Position numbers and translations under genes: made by a program
The notes under the pieces: generated by a model
Databases searched by the model: none
Seen by the model: only the letters and a program-made list of their open reading frames with translations
What the model was told of the DNA's origin: nothing
Shown here: positions 38,330 to 50,633 of the stretch, one piece after another
Position numbering within the stretch: the first letter of the stretch is position 1
How the letters are laid out: each line of letters opens with the position of its first letter
Assembly (NCBI GenBank): GCA_002104945.1
Contig: MCFH01000020.1
Coordinates: forward strand, 186,001 to 250,000
Direction: 5' to 3'
Length of the DNA stretch: 64,000 bases
Source: Piromyces finnis
Taxonomy: Eukaryota > Neocallimastigomycota > Neocallimastigomycetes > Neocallimastigales > Neocallimastigaceae

Positions 38330-41300
38330 ATGGGAAATGTTATTTCATGCCAGTTTAAATGGTCACAGGAAAATAAATATGAATTAGTAAAATGTGTCGA
38401 AAACTATGATCTTCTTCAAAATTTATTGTCTGTACTTGAAAATATATGTGATAATTATCCAGAAGAATCAAGAACAGAATTCAAAAAAATGATAAAATGG
38501 AGAACAGTCAATATTACTCCGAACACTTTTTTAAATTCTTCAAATTATATTATTAATAAAGACAGTACAAAGTAATTAAATAATAATAATAATAATAAGG
38601 ATAATTTTATATTCATAATATATATTCATAACATATACAACTTTAAATTAATAATAATTAATAATAAAATATATTAATAAATTCGAATTTAATAGTTAAT
38701 ATTTTAAAAAATTATATCATGAAATCGTTAAAAAATGTGTATAATAATTTTTATTTATTTTCTATATTCACATAATTAATATATAATAAGAAATAATAAT
38801 ATCCTTGTATATTCAGCACAATCGCAAAAAAATGGATCACCATTATTTACTTTAGAAGATGATATTACTTCAAATTCCACAAGTGAAAATTCAACTTACA
38901 TAGCAAGAACCTGTACATTAGAACAAATAAATACTATTCTTAAATTGGCAGAGGATAAAAAGTTAATTGAATTACAAAATATGGTTAAAGGTATATTAAA
39001 AATAGAAAATATATTTTAATATAATAATATAATATATGATTAATAATATAAAAACATATTAACTTTTTTATTATTAAAAAATATTTTTAAAAATAAACAC
39101 TTAAAATTGATAAATGTTAATTTTTATGTCAAATTTTTAAAGAGAATAAGGATTTCTATTCATATGTTACCGGTATCTCTGGTAATAATCAAATTAATGA
39201 TATATGGGATACAAATAAACCAAATGACGATGAAGAAACAAGAAAGAGATTTAAATTATTATTAATTTTAAATGCTTGTGATAATAATATGCTTAGAAGT
39301 TTACTTGAAACAAATGTTAAAAATGAAACTATTACTATGAACAAAATTGAATCAGAATTATTAATGATTCAATCATTTTGTGGAAAAGAATATTGTTATG
39401 CTTTAGATTCAATTGAATGGGAATCAGGTATATACACTTTAATAATTGAAATATATATATATATAATTTTAAAATATATAATTTATATTCAATATCATTT
39501 TTTTTCGTTATATAATTGAATAACAGATTACAAATTTGCAAATGGTTGTCGTGCAACTCCATGGAGACAAATATATAATGAACTTGGTTATATTAAGGTC
39601 CTTCCAAAAGATAAAGAAAAAATAATTATTACAGCATGCATAAATGGTTTCTTCATAAACAAAGGATATGTTACTAACGATAAAGGTTTTTATTAACATT
39701 ATATATTTCATTCATTAATTTAAAAATTAAAATGTAAATCAATAAACTTATTATCCATATAATATATATCTTTAATAATAATATCAAAAAAAAAACCAGG
39801 TGTTGAAAATATTGATTATGAAACAAAAAGTTCAGTTTATCCTTCATTAATTAGTCTTCTTAAAGATTATAGTCCACATTTCAATGATAAAATTCAACAT
39901 CAGGAATATTTATATGTCAATAATAATAGTCCTCAAAAAGGTATAATAATGAATTTAAAAATTGTCATATTATATAAAAATATTTTATTTATTATATTGG
40001 GTATATAACAAAATATGTTAAATAGATGAAGAAATAAAAACGATAGTTCCACAACCTAAAACAGAATTAATCTTAGATACAGTTAATGTAAATAGAAAAT
40101 TATAATATTGTCATAATTATTTAATGAAATATTAAAATTAATCAAATAAATATATTTTAAAGATTACTGAAGAAAAGAAAAAAGACACAGATAATACTTC
40201 AAGTATTCCTCAATATAAAGCAGAAACAAAAAAGAAACCAACCGTTAAAAAAAAGTAAATTATTTATTTATTTTAAATAATTAGAATTGGAAAATATATT
40301 AAATTTTAATCAAAATTTAAATTTTATAGTAAGAAAAAATCTGGAACTGCAAGCAAAAAATTGGATTTAAATAGTAAATGGAGGTATAATTATAATAATA
40401 ATATAAGAAAATGAGATTATTCTATTGAAAATTAAAAAATAAAGCTAAAAATAAAACATTTTATAATATTATTATATTAAATAATTATTAGAAATTTGAA
40501 TACTAAAAACGTTGAAATTGGAAGTATATCTAAAGAGATTACTAGAACCAGACCAAAGAAGAAAGTAACAGAGAGTGAAAAATCTTTGAAAGAATTACAA
40601 AGAAAAGCTTCATCTATAATGTCAGAATGGACAAGTGATTCTGAATCAGGTAAATACATAAAATTACTTTAGAAAAATATTAAAGTTTATATAACAATAA
40701 ATTCTTTTTTTAATATCATTATTAATTAATTCATTAATTGAAATATAGAAATTAGTTCCGAAGAGGAAAATCAAGAAAATAGACAAGAAACATGTACCTA
40801 CCTTAAATAATATAAATTAAATATTTTGAAAATATTATTAATTAAATATTTTTATTTTAATTTAAAATTAGCTGAATTACCATCTGAATACTGGCAAATA
40901 CAAAAATTAGTTAAATATTTACGTTGTGGTAATCCAACAGCTACAGTTATTGCTATTTGTTCCTTAAGAGATTTCGATTTATTAAATGGTATAATTTAAC
41001 GACATAAAAATTTTATAATAAAACTACCTAAAAATATATTCATAATAACTTATTTAAATATATATTCTCTAGAAACTAATCAATTAGCTATTAGAGATGT
41101 GGGTGGTTTAGATACCTTAGTTAACTTATTAGATACTGAAGACTCTAAATGTAAAATTGGTGCTTTAAAAATTTTACAATTAATCTCCCAAAATAGTAAG
41201 AGTCAAAGATTAAATTTATAATATCAAAGATATAATAATATTGTTATTAAAATAAAATTAATATTTCATAGTTCAAATTCGTAATGCAATTGCTGATCTC

Positions 41301-43643
41301 GATGGAATGAAAACATTGGTTGATTTATTAAGCGATTCAAATGAAGAATTAAAATGCTTAGCAGCTGAAACTATTGCTAATTGTGCTAAAAATTGTAAAG
41401 GCCTTATTATTATAATATTATATAGATAATTATAAAGATAAATAAAATTAATGTTATTTTAAAAAAAATTATAGCAAGAAATAGAACAGCTGTTCGCCAT
41501 TATAAAGGTATTCGTAAATTAGTCCGTTTATTAAAAGTAACACCAGGTTCAAAAGAAGAAAGAGTTGCTATTTGTGGTGCAATGGCATTATCTAGTTTAA
41601 GTAAAAGTGGTGTGTATAATAATATATAAAAAAAATTTTTTTTTAAAAATATATTTTAATTGTTCATAATAATGTAAATTATTAATTGTTAACTATTATT
41701 AATAATAAAATTATAAGCTAAAAATAAAGTTGCAATTCAAAATGCTGGTGCTATTCCATTATTAGCTAATTTATTAGAGTCTAAAAATGAACAACTTTTA
41801 ATTCCTGTTGTTGAAATTTTAAAAGAATGTGCCTCATCAGGTAAGAAAAAATATAAAAAAAAATTTGACAAAATGATCTTATCCTGTTTAAAAAGCATTA
41901 TTACTAATTACTTTTTTTTATTCTATAAAAAATTATAAATATATAGAGAGTTATAGATTAGCTATTCAAAATTCTGGTATTATTAAATTTTTGGTTGAAA
42001 ATCTATCAAGTGAAAGTGAAGAATTACAAACAAATTGTGCTAGTACTATCTTTAAATGTGCAGAAGATGGTAATTTTTTTCAATTATTTCTTTTTTTTTT
42101 TTTTTGTCCAAATAAATTAATAAGAATTATCTATTTATTCAAATTTATATATTAATTATAAATAAAAGAGGAAGCAAGGGACTTTGTTCGTGTTCATGGT
42201 GGTTTAGCACCATTAGTTAATTTATTAAATAAAAAGGATAATAAAGAATTATTAGTAGCTGCTACTGGTGCTATCTGGAAATGTTCTCAAAATTGTAAGA
42301 AAAAAATTTTATTATTAAAATAAGGTGACATTAAATCATCTATATATCATTAATCTATTTATATATTTCATATATTTTATATATTTATTTTATATATATA
42401 TATATAATAGTGGAAAATGTTAAAGAATTTAATAAACTCAATACCATTAGAAAATTAGTAGAACTATTGGAAAATCAACCAGAAGATGTTTTGATTAATG
42501 TTGCAGGTGCATTAGGTGCTTGTGCTCAAACAGTAGATGGAAGAGAATCTATTCGTTGTAGTGGTGGTATAACTCCACTTGTAAGTTTATTAACAGGAAC
42601 CAATCAAGCACTTCTTGTTAATGTAACCACTGCTGTTGGAGCATGTGCTTTAGATTGTAACTATTAAAAAAATTTTTTATTAAAAAATTATTAATTTGGT
42701 TTATATTAATAGTAATAATTTTATTAATATATTTATTATTAATAAATAATGTTTTTTTTCTATAGCTGAAAGTATGTCAGTTATAGATAAACTTGATGGT
42801 GTACGTCTCTTATGGTCATTATTAAAATCACCAAATCATCATGTCCAAGCAAGTGCTGCCTGGGCTATTTGTCCTTGTATTGAACACGGTAAATATTAAA
42901 TATATTTTATATAAAATATTAAAAAAATCTTTTTAAAAATTTAATTATTCCATTTTTTACAATACTATTTTCTAATAAGTTATATTATTATAATTATATA
43001 ATAATAGCAAAAGATGCTGGTGAAATGGTTAGATCGTTTGTTGGTGGTTTGGAATTAATTGTTAGTTTATTAAAATCAGAACATGTTAATGTATTAGCAA
43101 GTGTTTGTGCATCTATTGCAAATATTGCTAAAGATGAAGAAAACTTAGCTGTTATAACAGATCATGGAGTTGTTCCAATGTTAGCCAAACTTACTAATAC
43201 TAAAAATGATAAATTACGTAGACATCTTGCGGAAGCAATTGCTAGATGTTGTCGTTGGGGTAATAATAAGGTAGCCTTCGGTTCAGCTGGTGCTGTTGCA
43301 CCTCTAGTTAAATATTTAAAGAGTCCAGATGAACAAGTTCATAAGTCAACTGCTCATGCATTACATCAATTATCTATGGATTGTAAATTTTCAATTTTTT
43401 TAATATTAATAATAATTTAATTCATTAAATAAGTAATGTATATTAAAAAATATTTTTTCTTTTTCTCTTTAAATTATATAAATTATAGCAAATAATTGTA
43501 TAACTATGCATGAACATGGTGTAGTACAACTCCTTCTAGGCATGGTAGGGTCATCAGATCCAGCACTTCAAGAAGCAGCTGCTGGTACCATTGGAAATAT
43601 TCGTCGTTTAGCGTTAGCAAGTGAAAAAGCTGCTATGGCCTAA
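38330..43643 (+). CDS. ODAD2: Outer dynein arm docking complex subunit 2 (ARMC4-like), 21 exons
   Basis: Exons: 38330-38564 (or to 38571), 38817-38990, 39143-39427, 39527-39685, 39800-39940, 40026-40087, 40163-40254, 40330-40383, 40492-40649, 40749-40793, 40872-40988, 41073-41195, 41272-41394, 41475-41609, 41718-41840, 41947-42069, 42169-42294, 42411-42656, 42766-42888, 43008-43382, 43489-43643. About 1057 residues, close to human ARMC4 (1044). The N-terminal half has the family's less conserved domain and a Lys-rich linker. From [17 protein letters not shown] onward come armadillo repeats, each about 41 residues, with blocks such as [16 protein letters not shown] and [12 protein letters not shown]. 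The protein docks outer dynein arms on axonemal doublets, in keeping with flagellate zoospores. The exon 1/2 junction has two workable options: GTACAA/TTCAG, or GTAATT/ATAAG (acceptor at about 38790). Other junctions are unambiguous. Confidence 0.93.
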
Positions 43644-44155
43644 TTAAAATTTTAAAAATACACAGAAATATCAAGTAATATCAAATACATCTATTGTTTT
43701 TTTTATTATTTATTTCATTGATCAAATTTTTTTTTTTTTTAATTACCAAAAGTATTTATAGATATCAAATTATTAAAAAGTATTTCATATACATATTTTA
43801 TAATATCATTTAATTATGTTATATCTTTTTTATCGGTTATTTTCTTTTTCATTCATAAAAAATAAAGTTTTTTTTTTTTTGTATTCTTTTTATTTTCTAT
43901 AAATTATTGATTTCTTTTGAATCATTTTCAATTTTATATTAGTAATTAATAATATTATTTAATATGTAATATACTTTAATAAATAAAAATTTAATTAATC
44001 ATTATTTTTCCAAAACTATACTATATATGTATTGTACCACTAAATTATTTTTTATATCAAAAAGTTTTATAAAAATATTTACTACTCCATTACCAATTTC
44101 TTTATATTTTTTTTTTTTAAAAAAAAATAAAAAATAAAAATTATATATATATATT
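43644..44155. other. Intergenic region between ODAD2 and TOE1 genes
   Basis: A 510-bp AT-rich spacer with T-rich tracts. No gene is seen. Confidence 0.6.
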
Positions 44156-46819
44156 ATGAATACATTACCAATACCGAAACCATTACCTTCGATACCTTTA
44201 TATAATGATATTAATAAAAATAATATTATTGAATTACAATTAATTATCAATTATATAATAGATTCATCATCATTGATATCCTTAGATACTGAATTTACAG
44301 GATTAGGTAAACTTTCGGATGGTATAAGAGCAAAGTAAGTAAAAATAACTATAATTTTACTATGTATAAGCTATTGTCATATTAATATATTATAATATAA
44401 TTAATTAATATTCTTTTTTATTATTATAACTGTAATTATTATTATAATTATCATATTATCTAAATCCAATATAAAAATTAAACATTTTAAAACTATAATG
44501 AATTGAAAAGAAATTTAACTGACCGTTATATAGCATTAAAAAATGTAGCTTCAAAATATGCACTTGTTGCATTTGGGCTTTCATTATTTTTAAAATCTGA
44601 AAACCAAAAAGAAGACCAAAATTGTATTCAATACCAGAATCATAGTTTTAATTTTTTAATGTTACCTCAGGTATAATATATACATTAATCAATTTTTTAA
44701 ACTTAATATTGTTTTATTTAAAAAAAATGTTTATAATAATAATGACGATAATAGTAATAATAATAAAGTATAGGGCATATGTATTAATTTATATATTTTA
44801 TATATTTTTAAATTAATATAGCATGACTATTTGCAAAGTTCAAAAAGTATGAAATTTTTAATTGAGAATGGTTTTGATTTTAATAACCAAGCATTGAAAG
44901 GAATACCATATTTTCCAGGAGAAAATAGAGTATGTATAATTATATACTTTTTATGTAATATTATAATTAATATAAAGTCATTTATTATTTGTTAAACTTA
45001 AATTTTTAAATTATAAATAGATAAATGATAATAATCCATTGTCAGAATATAATAAAGTTATGAGAAGAATATTTAATAGAATTTTAAAAAGAGCAAGAAA
45101 AGTTCCTGTAATAGTGCATAATGGTCTAATGGATTTAATGTTTCTATATCAAAGTTTTTTTGCACCTTTACCGGATAAATTAGATACCTTCATAGTGGAT
45201 TTAGCTAAAATGTTTCCATGCGGAATTTATGATACAAAATATATAGCTGATTATGTTTTGAGAGAAAGTTCTTCTTTCCTTTCATATTTATTTAGAAAAG
45301 AGTAAACATTTATAAATAATTAAATATATAAATAATAATAATTTATTTTATAAAATCATTAACATGTAAATCATGTATATATGTATATGATATTATATAT
45401 AAATTTTAGAGAAAGAATTCAATTATATAACAAAAACATTAAAAAAAGTAAATATATAAAATGTCTCATTAAGAAAAAAATTAATTGTATCGAACAACTT
45501 AAAAAAAAAAAAGTTCCAATGAAAAGACCACTTGATACCGGTAAAATATATTGTGAACAATATGCGGTAAGTTCTAGAGTAATTAATAGTTATGCATATT
45601 ATATAATACTTGATGTAATGTGTATATAATTAATAATAATTTTATTTTGTATAATTATTTATTAATATAATAGGCTCATGGATTTTGTATTTTTGGAAAA
45701 GATTGTACAAAAACTCATAACCTTGATGTTATTTTGGATGAACAAATGAAAGAAAAACTTAAACCATCGAAAAGAAAGAGAAGAAAGGATAGAAAAAAAA
45801 TGAGACTTGAAAAACAAAAAGAAGAAGTTTTAAATCAATTAAATGAAATCATTAATAGTAATAATGTTAAAGAGTCTAATTCTGAAATGAGTCAAGACTC
45901 AAATAATAATAATAAAAGCGATTCCAATAATAATACTGATAATAATGAAAATAATAATAATAATGATAAAAATGATACTAATAATAATGATAACAATGAT
46001 AATAGTAATAAAAATGAAATAAGTGAAAGTATTGCTAATCAAAGTAAAGAAAATACTAATACCGATCAAATAAGCTGCAATAACAATGAAGCTGAGCAAT
46101 CAAAAGATAGTGAAAATAAAATTGATACTAAATCGGATAATAGTATCATTGTTAGTCAAAAAGAAAACGAAAATGGAAATGGAAATACCGTCAATGATAA
46201 TGACAATAAAACTAACTCTACCAATGATGATAGTAAGGATGATAAAAAAGAAATTGGAAGCAACATTATGAATAATAATGATGATAGTAATAAAATGGAT
46301 AATGAAAATGATAGCATCAATACAAGGGATGATAACAAAAAAATTAAAGAAAATAACAAAACCAATATTAGCAATGATAGTAATAATATGAATAAAAAAG
46401 ATGATAAAGAAGAAAATAGTTGTGGAAAACCAACAGAAAATGAAAATGACAGTGAAACTGATGAACCTGAAGTCGTCGAACCTTTAATTATATTTGAAAA
46501 TCAAGGAACTCAAAATCAAAGTAACTTACAATATACCCATGCACAATCAGAAAATATAAATAATGGTCAAAATCCAAATATAATAAATACAAGTTCAGTA
46601 GTTATAAAAAATTTTGAAACCTACCACTCAGCTTACTTTGATGCCTTTATGACTGGTTATGTATTTTGTTGTCAATGTATTGAATCTGAAGAAGAAATAT
46701 TAGGAAGTGAACATGTTAATAAACTTTACATTATTGGAAAGCCAATGCCTTTATTAATTCATTCTAGTCCATATACCAAAAATAGTGAACAATGTTTAAA
46801 GATTTTAGAAACAATATAA
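44156..46819 (+). CDS. TOE1: TOE1-type DEDD deadenylase with CCCH zinc finger
   Basis: Six exons: 44156-44334, 44511-44670, 44822-44929, 45021-45301, 45410-45566, 45674-46819; 676 residues. The nuclease (CAF1/PARN-like DEDD) has Asp44 and Glu46 in SLDTEFTGL, Asp187 in VIVHNGLMDLMFLY, and Asp220 in GIYDTKY. A zinc finger at 291-310 fits C-x8-C-x5-C-x3-H and straddles the last intron. A basic, nuclear-localisation-like patch follows (SKRKRRKDRKK), then about 220 residues of Asn/Asp/Lys low complexity. The conserved TOE1 C-terminus closes the protein (YHSAYFDAFMTGYVFCCQC). The DEDD domain, finger and C-terminal block together separate TOE1 from PARN and CNOT7/8. TOE1 trims oligo-A or uridylated tails on snRNA and snoRNA precursors in Cajal bodies; here that is inferred from orthology. 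The long Asn linker is absent from animal TOE1. Confidence 0.92.
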
Positions 46820-47358
46820 ATTATTGATGATACTTATCATTTATATTAGAATATATATTTATTTCTAAATAAGACTATTTACTTACTAGTTTTAATTTTT
46901 TTTCTCTCTATTAATTATTTAAAAAAAAAAAAAAAAAAAAAGAATTGTAATAAAAATTAAATTCTTTAATTTTTAAAATTTTAATTAACTTAATTTTTAT
47001 TTTTTTTTTAAAGAGGAAAAAGGTTTTGTTTAACCAATAAAAAATATTAAATTAATCTCAAAACCCGATCGTTAAAATTTTTTGATGCCTGTTAATTTAA
47101 TTTGTGTTAAATTAAAATATTTTTTTTTTTTAAATATATTGATTTTGAAATTTCAAATTATTAGTAATTAGAAATTTTAAAATATTAAAAGTCATAAAAA
47201 ACAAAACAATAAAAAAAAAAGTTATTCGACTTTATTAAAGTATCAAAATTAGCAATATTAAATATATTAAATTTAATTATATTAAGAATTTAAATTTATA
47301 AAAAATATAATATTTCCATTTTACATTTTACATATATAAATTGCTCAATTAAATTAAG
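46820..47358. other. Intergenic region between TOE1 and TIP41 genes
   Basis: A 540-bp AT-rich spacer. No gene is seen. Confidence 0.6.
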
Positions 47359-48779
47359 ATGGATAGTACAATAATGCCAACTAATACTGCTGCTAATGCA
47401 CCAGAATATAAAACTTTTGAAAATAAAAATATTTCAGAAAAGGGAATTATTATTGGAGATTGGAAAATAACAACAAGAAAAGATCGAATTTTCAATAGTG
47501 AAGAAATTGATAAGTAAATTTTTATTTAATAAATTTTAATAGTTATAAAATTATTTTAATAAAATAAAAAAAGTTGAAACCAGAAAATAAATTTTATATA
47601 CAGCTATACAGTTTTATATATATATATATAGTTATTAATATATTTTATTTTATATATTTATAAAAATAAAATAAAATAAAAAAACTAATATAGAATGATA
47701 AAGTTTAAAATAAATTTCATTTTAATTTTAATAATAAACATTTAAATTTACATATATTTTTTATTTAATTATATATTATTTTTTTATATGTTATAAAGAA
47801 CCCTTGATGAAATTAAAATTCCACAATTACCTGAAATGTTCTTTGGTTATAATCATATTACAATAGAGAATACCACAACCGGTAGTAAATGGACATGTAA
47901 TTCAATTGATGCCATCCGCCAAGTTCAAATTAATTTAAAAGAAAATGAAAATTGGATAAAGGTTGCTGTTGCCGATAAATGGAATGCTTCAAGAAAGTTT
48001 GTTATCCTCACATTATCATAAATTATAAAATATAATTTTAAACTGTTGTAATCGATAATAACATTATAAGTTCTATATTTATATTATCTTTCGCTTATAT
48101 TAAAATACAATATATAACAGTAGTAAAGAAGAAGAAGAAAAAAAGAAAATTCAAAGGCCATATGACTGGACATTCTCTACAGATATCAGAGGAAGAATAG
48201 AAAATGGTGTAAGTCATTAATTATAAATTACAAATAGTATTAAAAATATAGAAAAGACATTATTCCAACTTAAACATTTTGAAAAATCAACATTGTATTA
48301 AAATATTTAAATATAGTAATAAGAATAAATAAAGTAATTAATTCATAATTTTTATTAAATTTTTAGGAAGCTGTAGTCACTAAAGAACAAATAGATATGA
48401 GAAAGTTAATGAGAAGAGATCCAATTTTATTTTTTGATCAAGTAATATTATTTGAAGATGAATTAGCAGATAATGGTATTGCTACTCTTGATGCTAAAAT
48501 TGTTCGTACTATGAATAAAATATTCTATATTCTTATAAATAATAAAAGTAAGTTGAAATTAATACCAATTTTTTTTTATTTATATATAGCGTGTTATGCC
48601 AACAGGTGCATTTGTACTACTTCGTTTCTTCCTTAGAATAGAAAATGTTTTATTCAGAGTGAATGAAACTAGAATATATCTCGAATTTGATAAAGGATAT
48701 ATGTTGAGTGAATATCTTAGTAGAGAACAACCATTTGATGATTTCAAAAAGGTATACTATTTCTTATTATAACTATTCC

Positions 48780-48831
<52 letters not shown>

Positions 48832-49186
48832 TTGAATTCAATATTTAATAATTCAATTTTTTACTATATATTCCTAACATTAATGGTTTAAAATTTGGTA
48901 TTAACAGTATTTACCACCACCAAAACCATGGGAATTAGAAAAAGAAGAAAAACAAAAATTAATTGAAGTTAAAATGTTTGCTGATTCTAATTGGGTTTCA
49001 AGTTATATGATTAAAAAGGATGATGCTTCAATCATGAATGTTTCAGAAAAAATCTTGGATCAAAATATTGAATTAGAAAATAGTCTATATAATAATAAAT
49101 TATTGACACCAGAAAAGCTTGATCTACCAAAGTCAACCTTTGGAAACGGAAATGTTAATTATGTTATTTTTGAAAAAATAATGTAA
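47359..49186 (+). CDS. TIP41: TIP41-like protein, PP2A phosphatase regulator
   Basis: Six exons: 47359-47513, 47799-47996, 48121-48208, 48367-48501, 48590-48751, 48908-49186; 338 residues. The central part matches the TIP41/TIPRL family: GIIIGDWKITTRKDRIFNSE, LPEMFFGYNHITIENT, RPYDWTFSTDIRG, DPILFFDQVILFEDELADNG, LLRFFLRIENVLFRVNETRI and NWVSSYMIKKDDA. The yeast protein acts with Tap42 in TOR signalling, and animal TIPRL binds PP2A-family catalytic subunits. Introns 2 and 4 need weak donors (GTTTGT at 47997 and GTTCGT at 48502) to keep the family sequence. The stronger GTAAGT at 48548, within intron 4, would break the frame. The intron at 48752-48907 contains an (AAT)n microsatellite. The first 25 residues and the last 50 or so are less conserved. 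Confidence 0.93.
48779..48833 (+). repeat. (AAT)n microsatellite in a TIP41 intron
   Basis: About 18 AAT units within the intron between exons 5 and 6. Confidence 0.95.
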
Positions 49187-50633
49187 TTTCTATACAAGCA
49201 ATAATATCCATACTTTTATGTTGTTTTTTATTGTAATTAATCGATAATAATTATTATTAAATATTTTAAATATTTATAATTAATAATATTCTTAAAAATT
49301 AGTAAAAAAAAAAAAAAAAAAAAAACCCTCTTAATAATATCTGTAAATTAATTTAAATTTTAAAGAATAAAATAATAAAATAATTGAATAAGATAAAAAT
49401 ATATATATTTTACAATTACCTTTAATATGAATATAAAAAAAACAAAGAATAAGTATAATATGAATTAATATAAACTATATTTTTATATTTACAGGTTATA
49501 TATATATATAAACTCAAATCCATCTTTATATTTGACACTTCTTTATTAAATACAAAGAAATTAATAATTATAAAAATTTTTAAATTACATTACATTACAA
49601 TCATTAATGTACATAAAATTTTTAATATTAAAATACAATGAAATTTCAAATATATTTTAAAAGTTTTTTATGTTCTCTCATTTTTATAATAAAAGCTTTA
49701 AAATAGCTTTCAATACTATTAAGAATATTATTTCTACAATTTCAATAATATTAATCATAATACTTTCATAGAAATGTAGTTGACACTTCACGAAAGTTGT
49801 TGTTGTTATTGTTGTTGTTGTTATTTTAAATAATAAAAAATAAATAATATAATGAAAATAACTATTCTTTATTATTAATATTTTTTTAAAAATTTAATAT
49901 TTAATATGAAATAAAAATATTATACCATAATTTTTAAAATAAAAAAAATTTCAAAAAAAAATTACGAAATTTTTATAAAATTATTTGCTTTTTTAATATA
50001 AAAAAAAAAAAAAACAATTTTCATAATGGATTTATTTCCAATAAATTTATTTGACATTTATTTTTTTCTTTCTCTTTTTTCTTTTAAGTTTTATTTTTTC
50101 TTCTTATTTTAATTATATTAACAGTTATAAAAGTATTCACTTTTAAATAACATAAAGAAAGAGTAAAGAATTAAGATTAAAAAAATTTAAAAGGTTATAA
50201 AATAGATAATTAATGATTTTTACGGCAACCAAAAATTATTAAAAGTAACCGCATTTATTTTATTTTTATTTTAATTTTAATTTACAATAGAAATAAAATA
50301 TATTTTAGTTATTTAATTTTTATAACAAAATATTTAGTATAAATAATAGAAAAAAAAAATATTTATATAAATAGATAAAAGGTTTTCTATACTTTATATT
50401 TTATTCATAAAAAAAAAAAACTTTTTTATTTTTAAAACATAATTTTAAATATTAAAAAGCAATATTAATTTATTTGTTTTTTTGCTATTGGAATTTTTTT
50501 TAATAAATACTATTTAAATAAATTTCAATAATTTAATTATATATAGTTAGATATAATAAAATTATTCAACAGAATTACTGTATTTTAAAAAAAAAAAGAT
50601 ATTTTTATTTTATATAAAAATAATAAATTTAGT
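49187..50633. other. 1.4-kb intergenic region between TIP41 and bZIP genes
   Basis: AT-rich. It contains a GTT-rich short tract (49797-49823) and poly(A)/poly(T) runs. No gene is seen. Confidence 0.6.

Noticed and set aside
45899-46374. Antisense ORFs rich in Ile/Leu/Ser that could look like membrane proteins
   Set aside because: They mirror the Asn/Asp-rich low-complexity region of TOE1 on the other strand.
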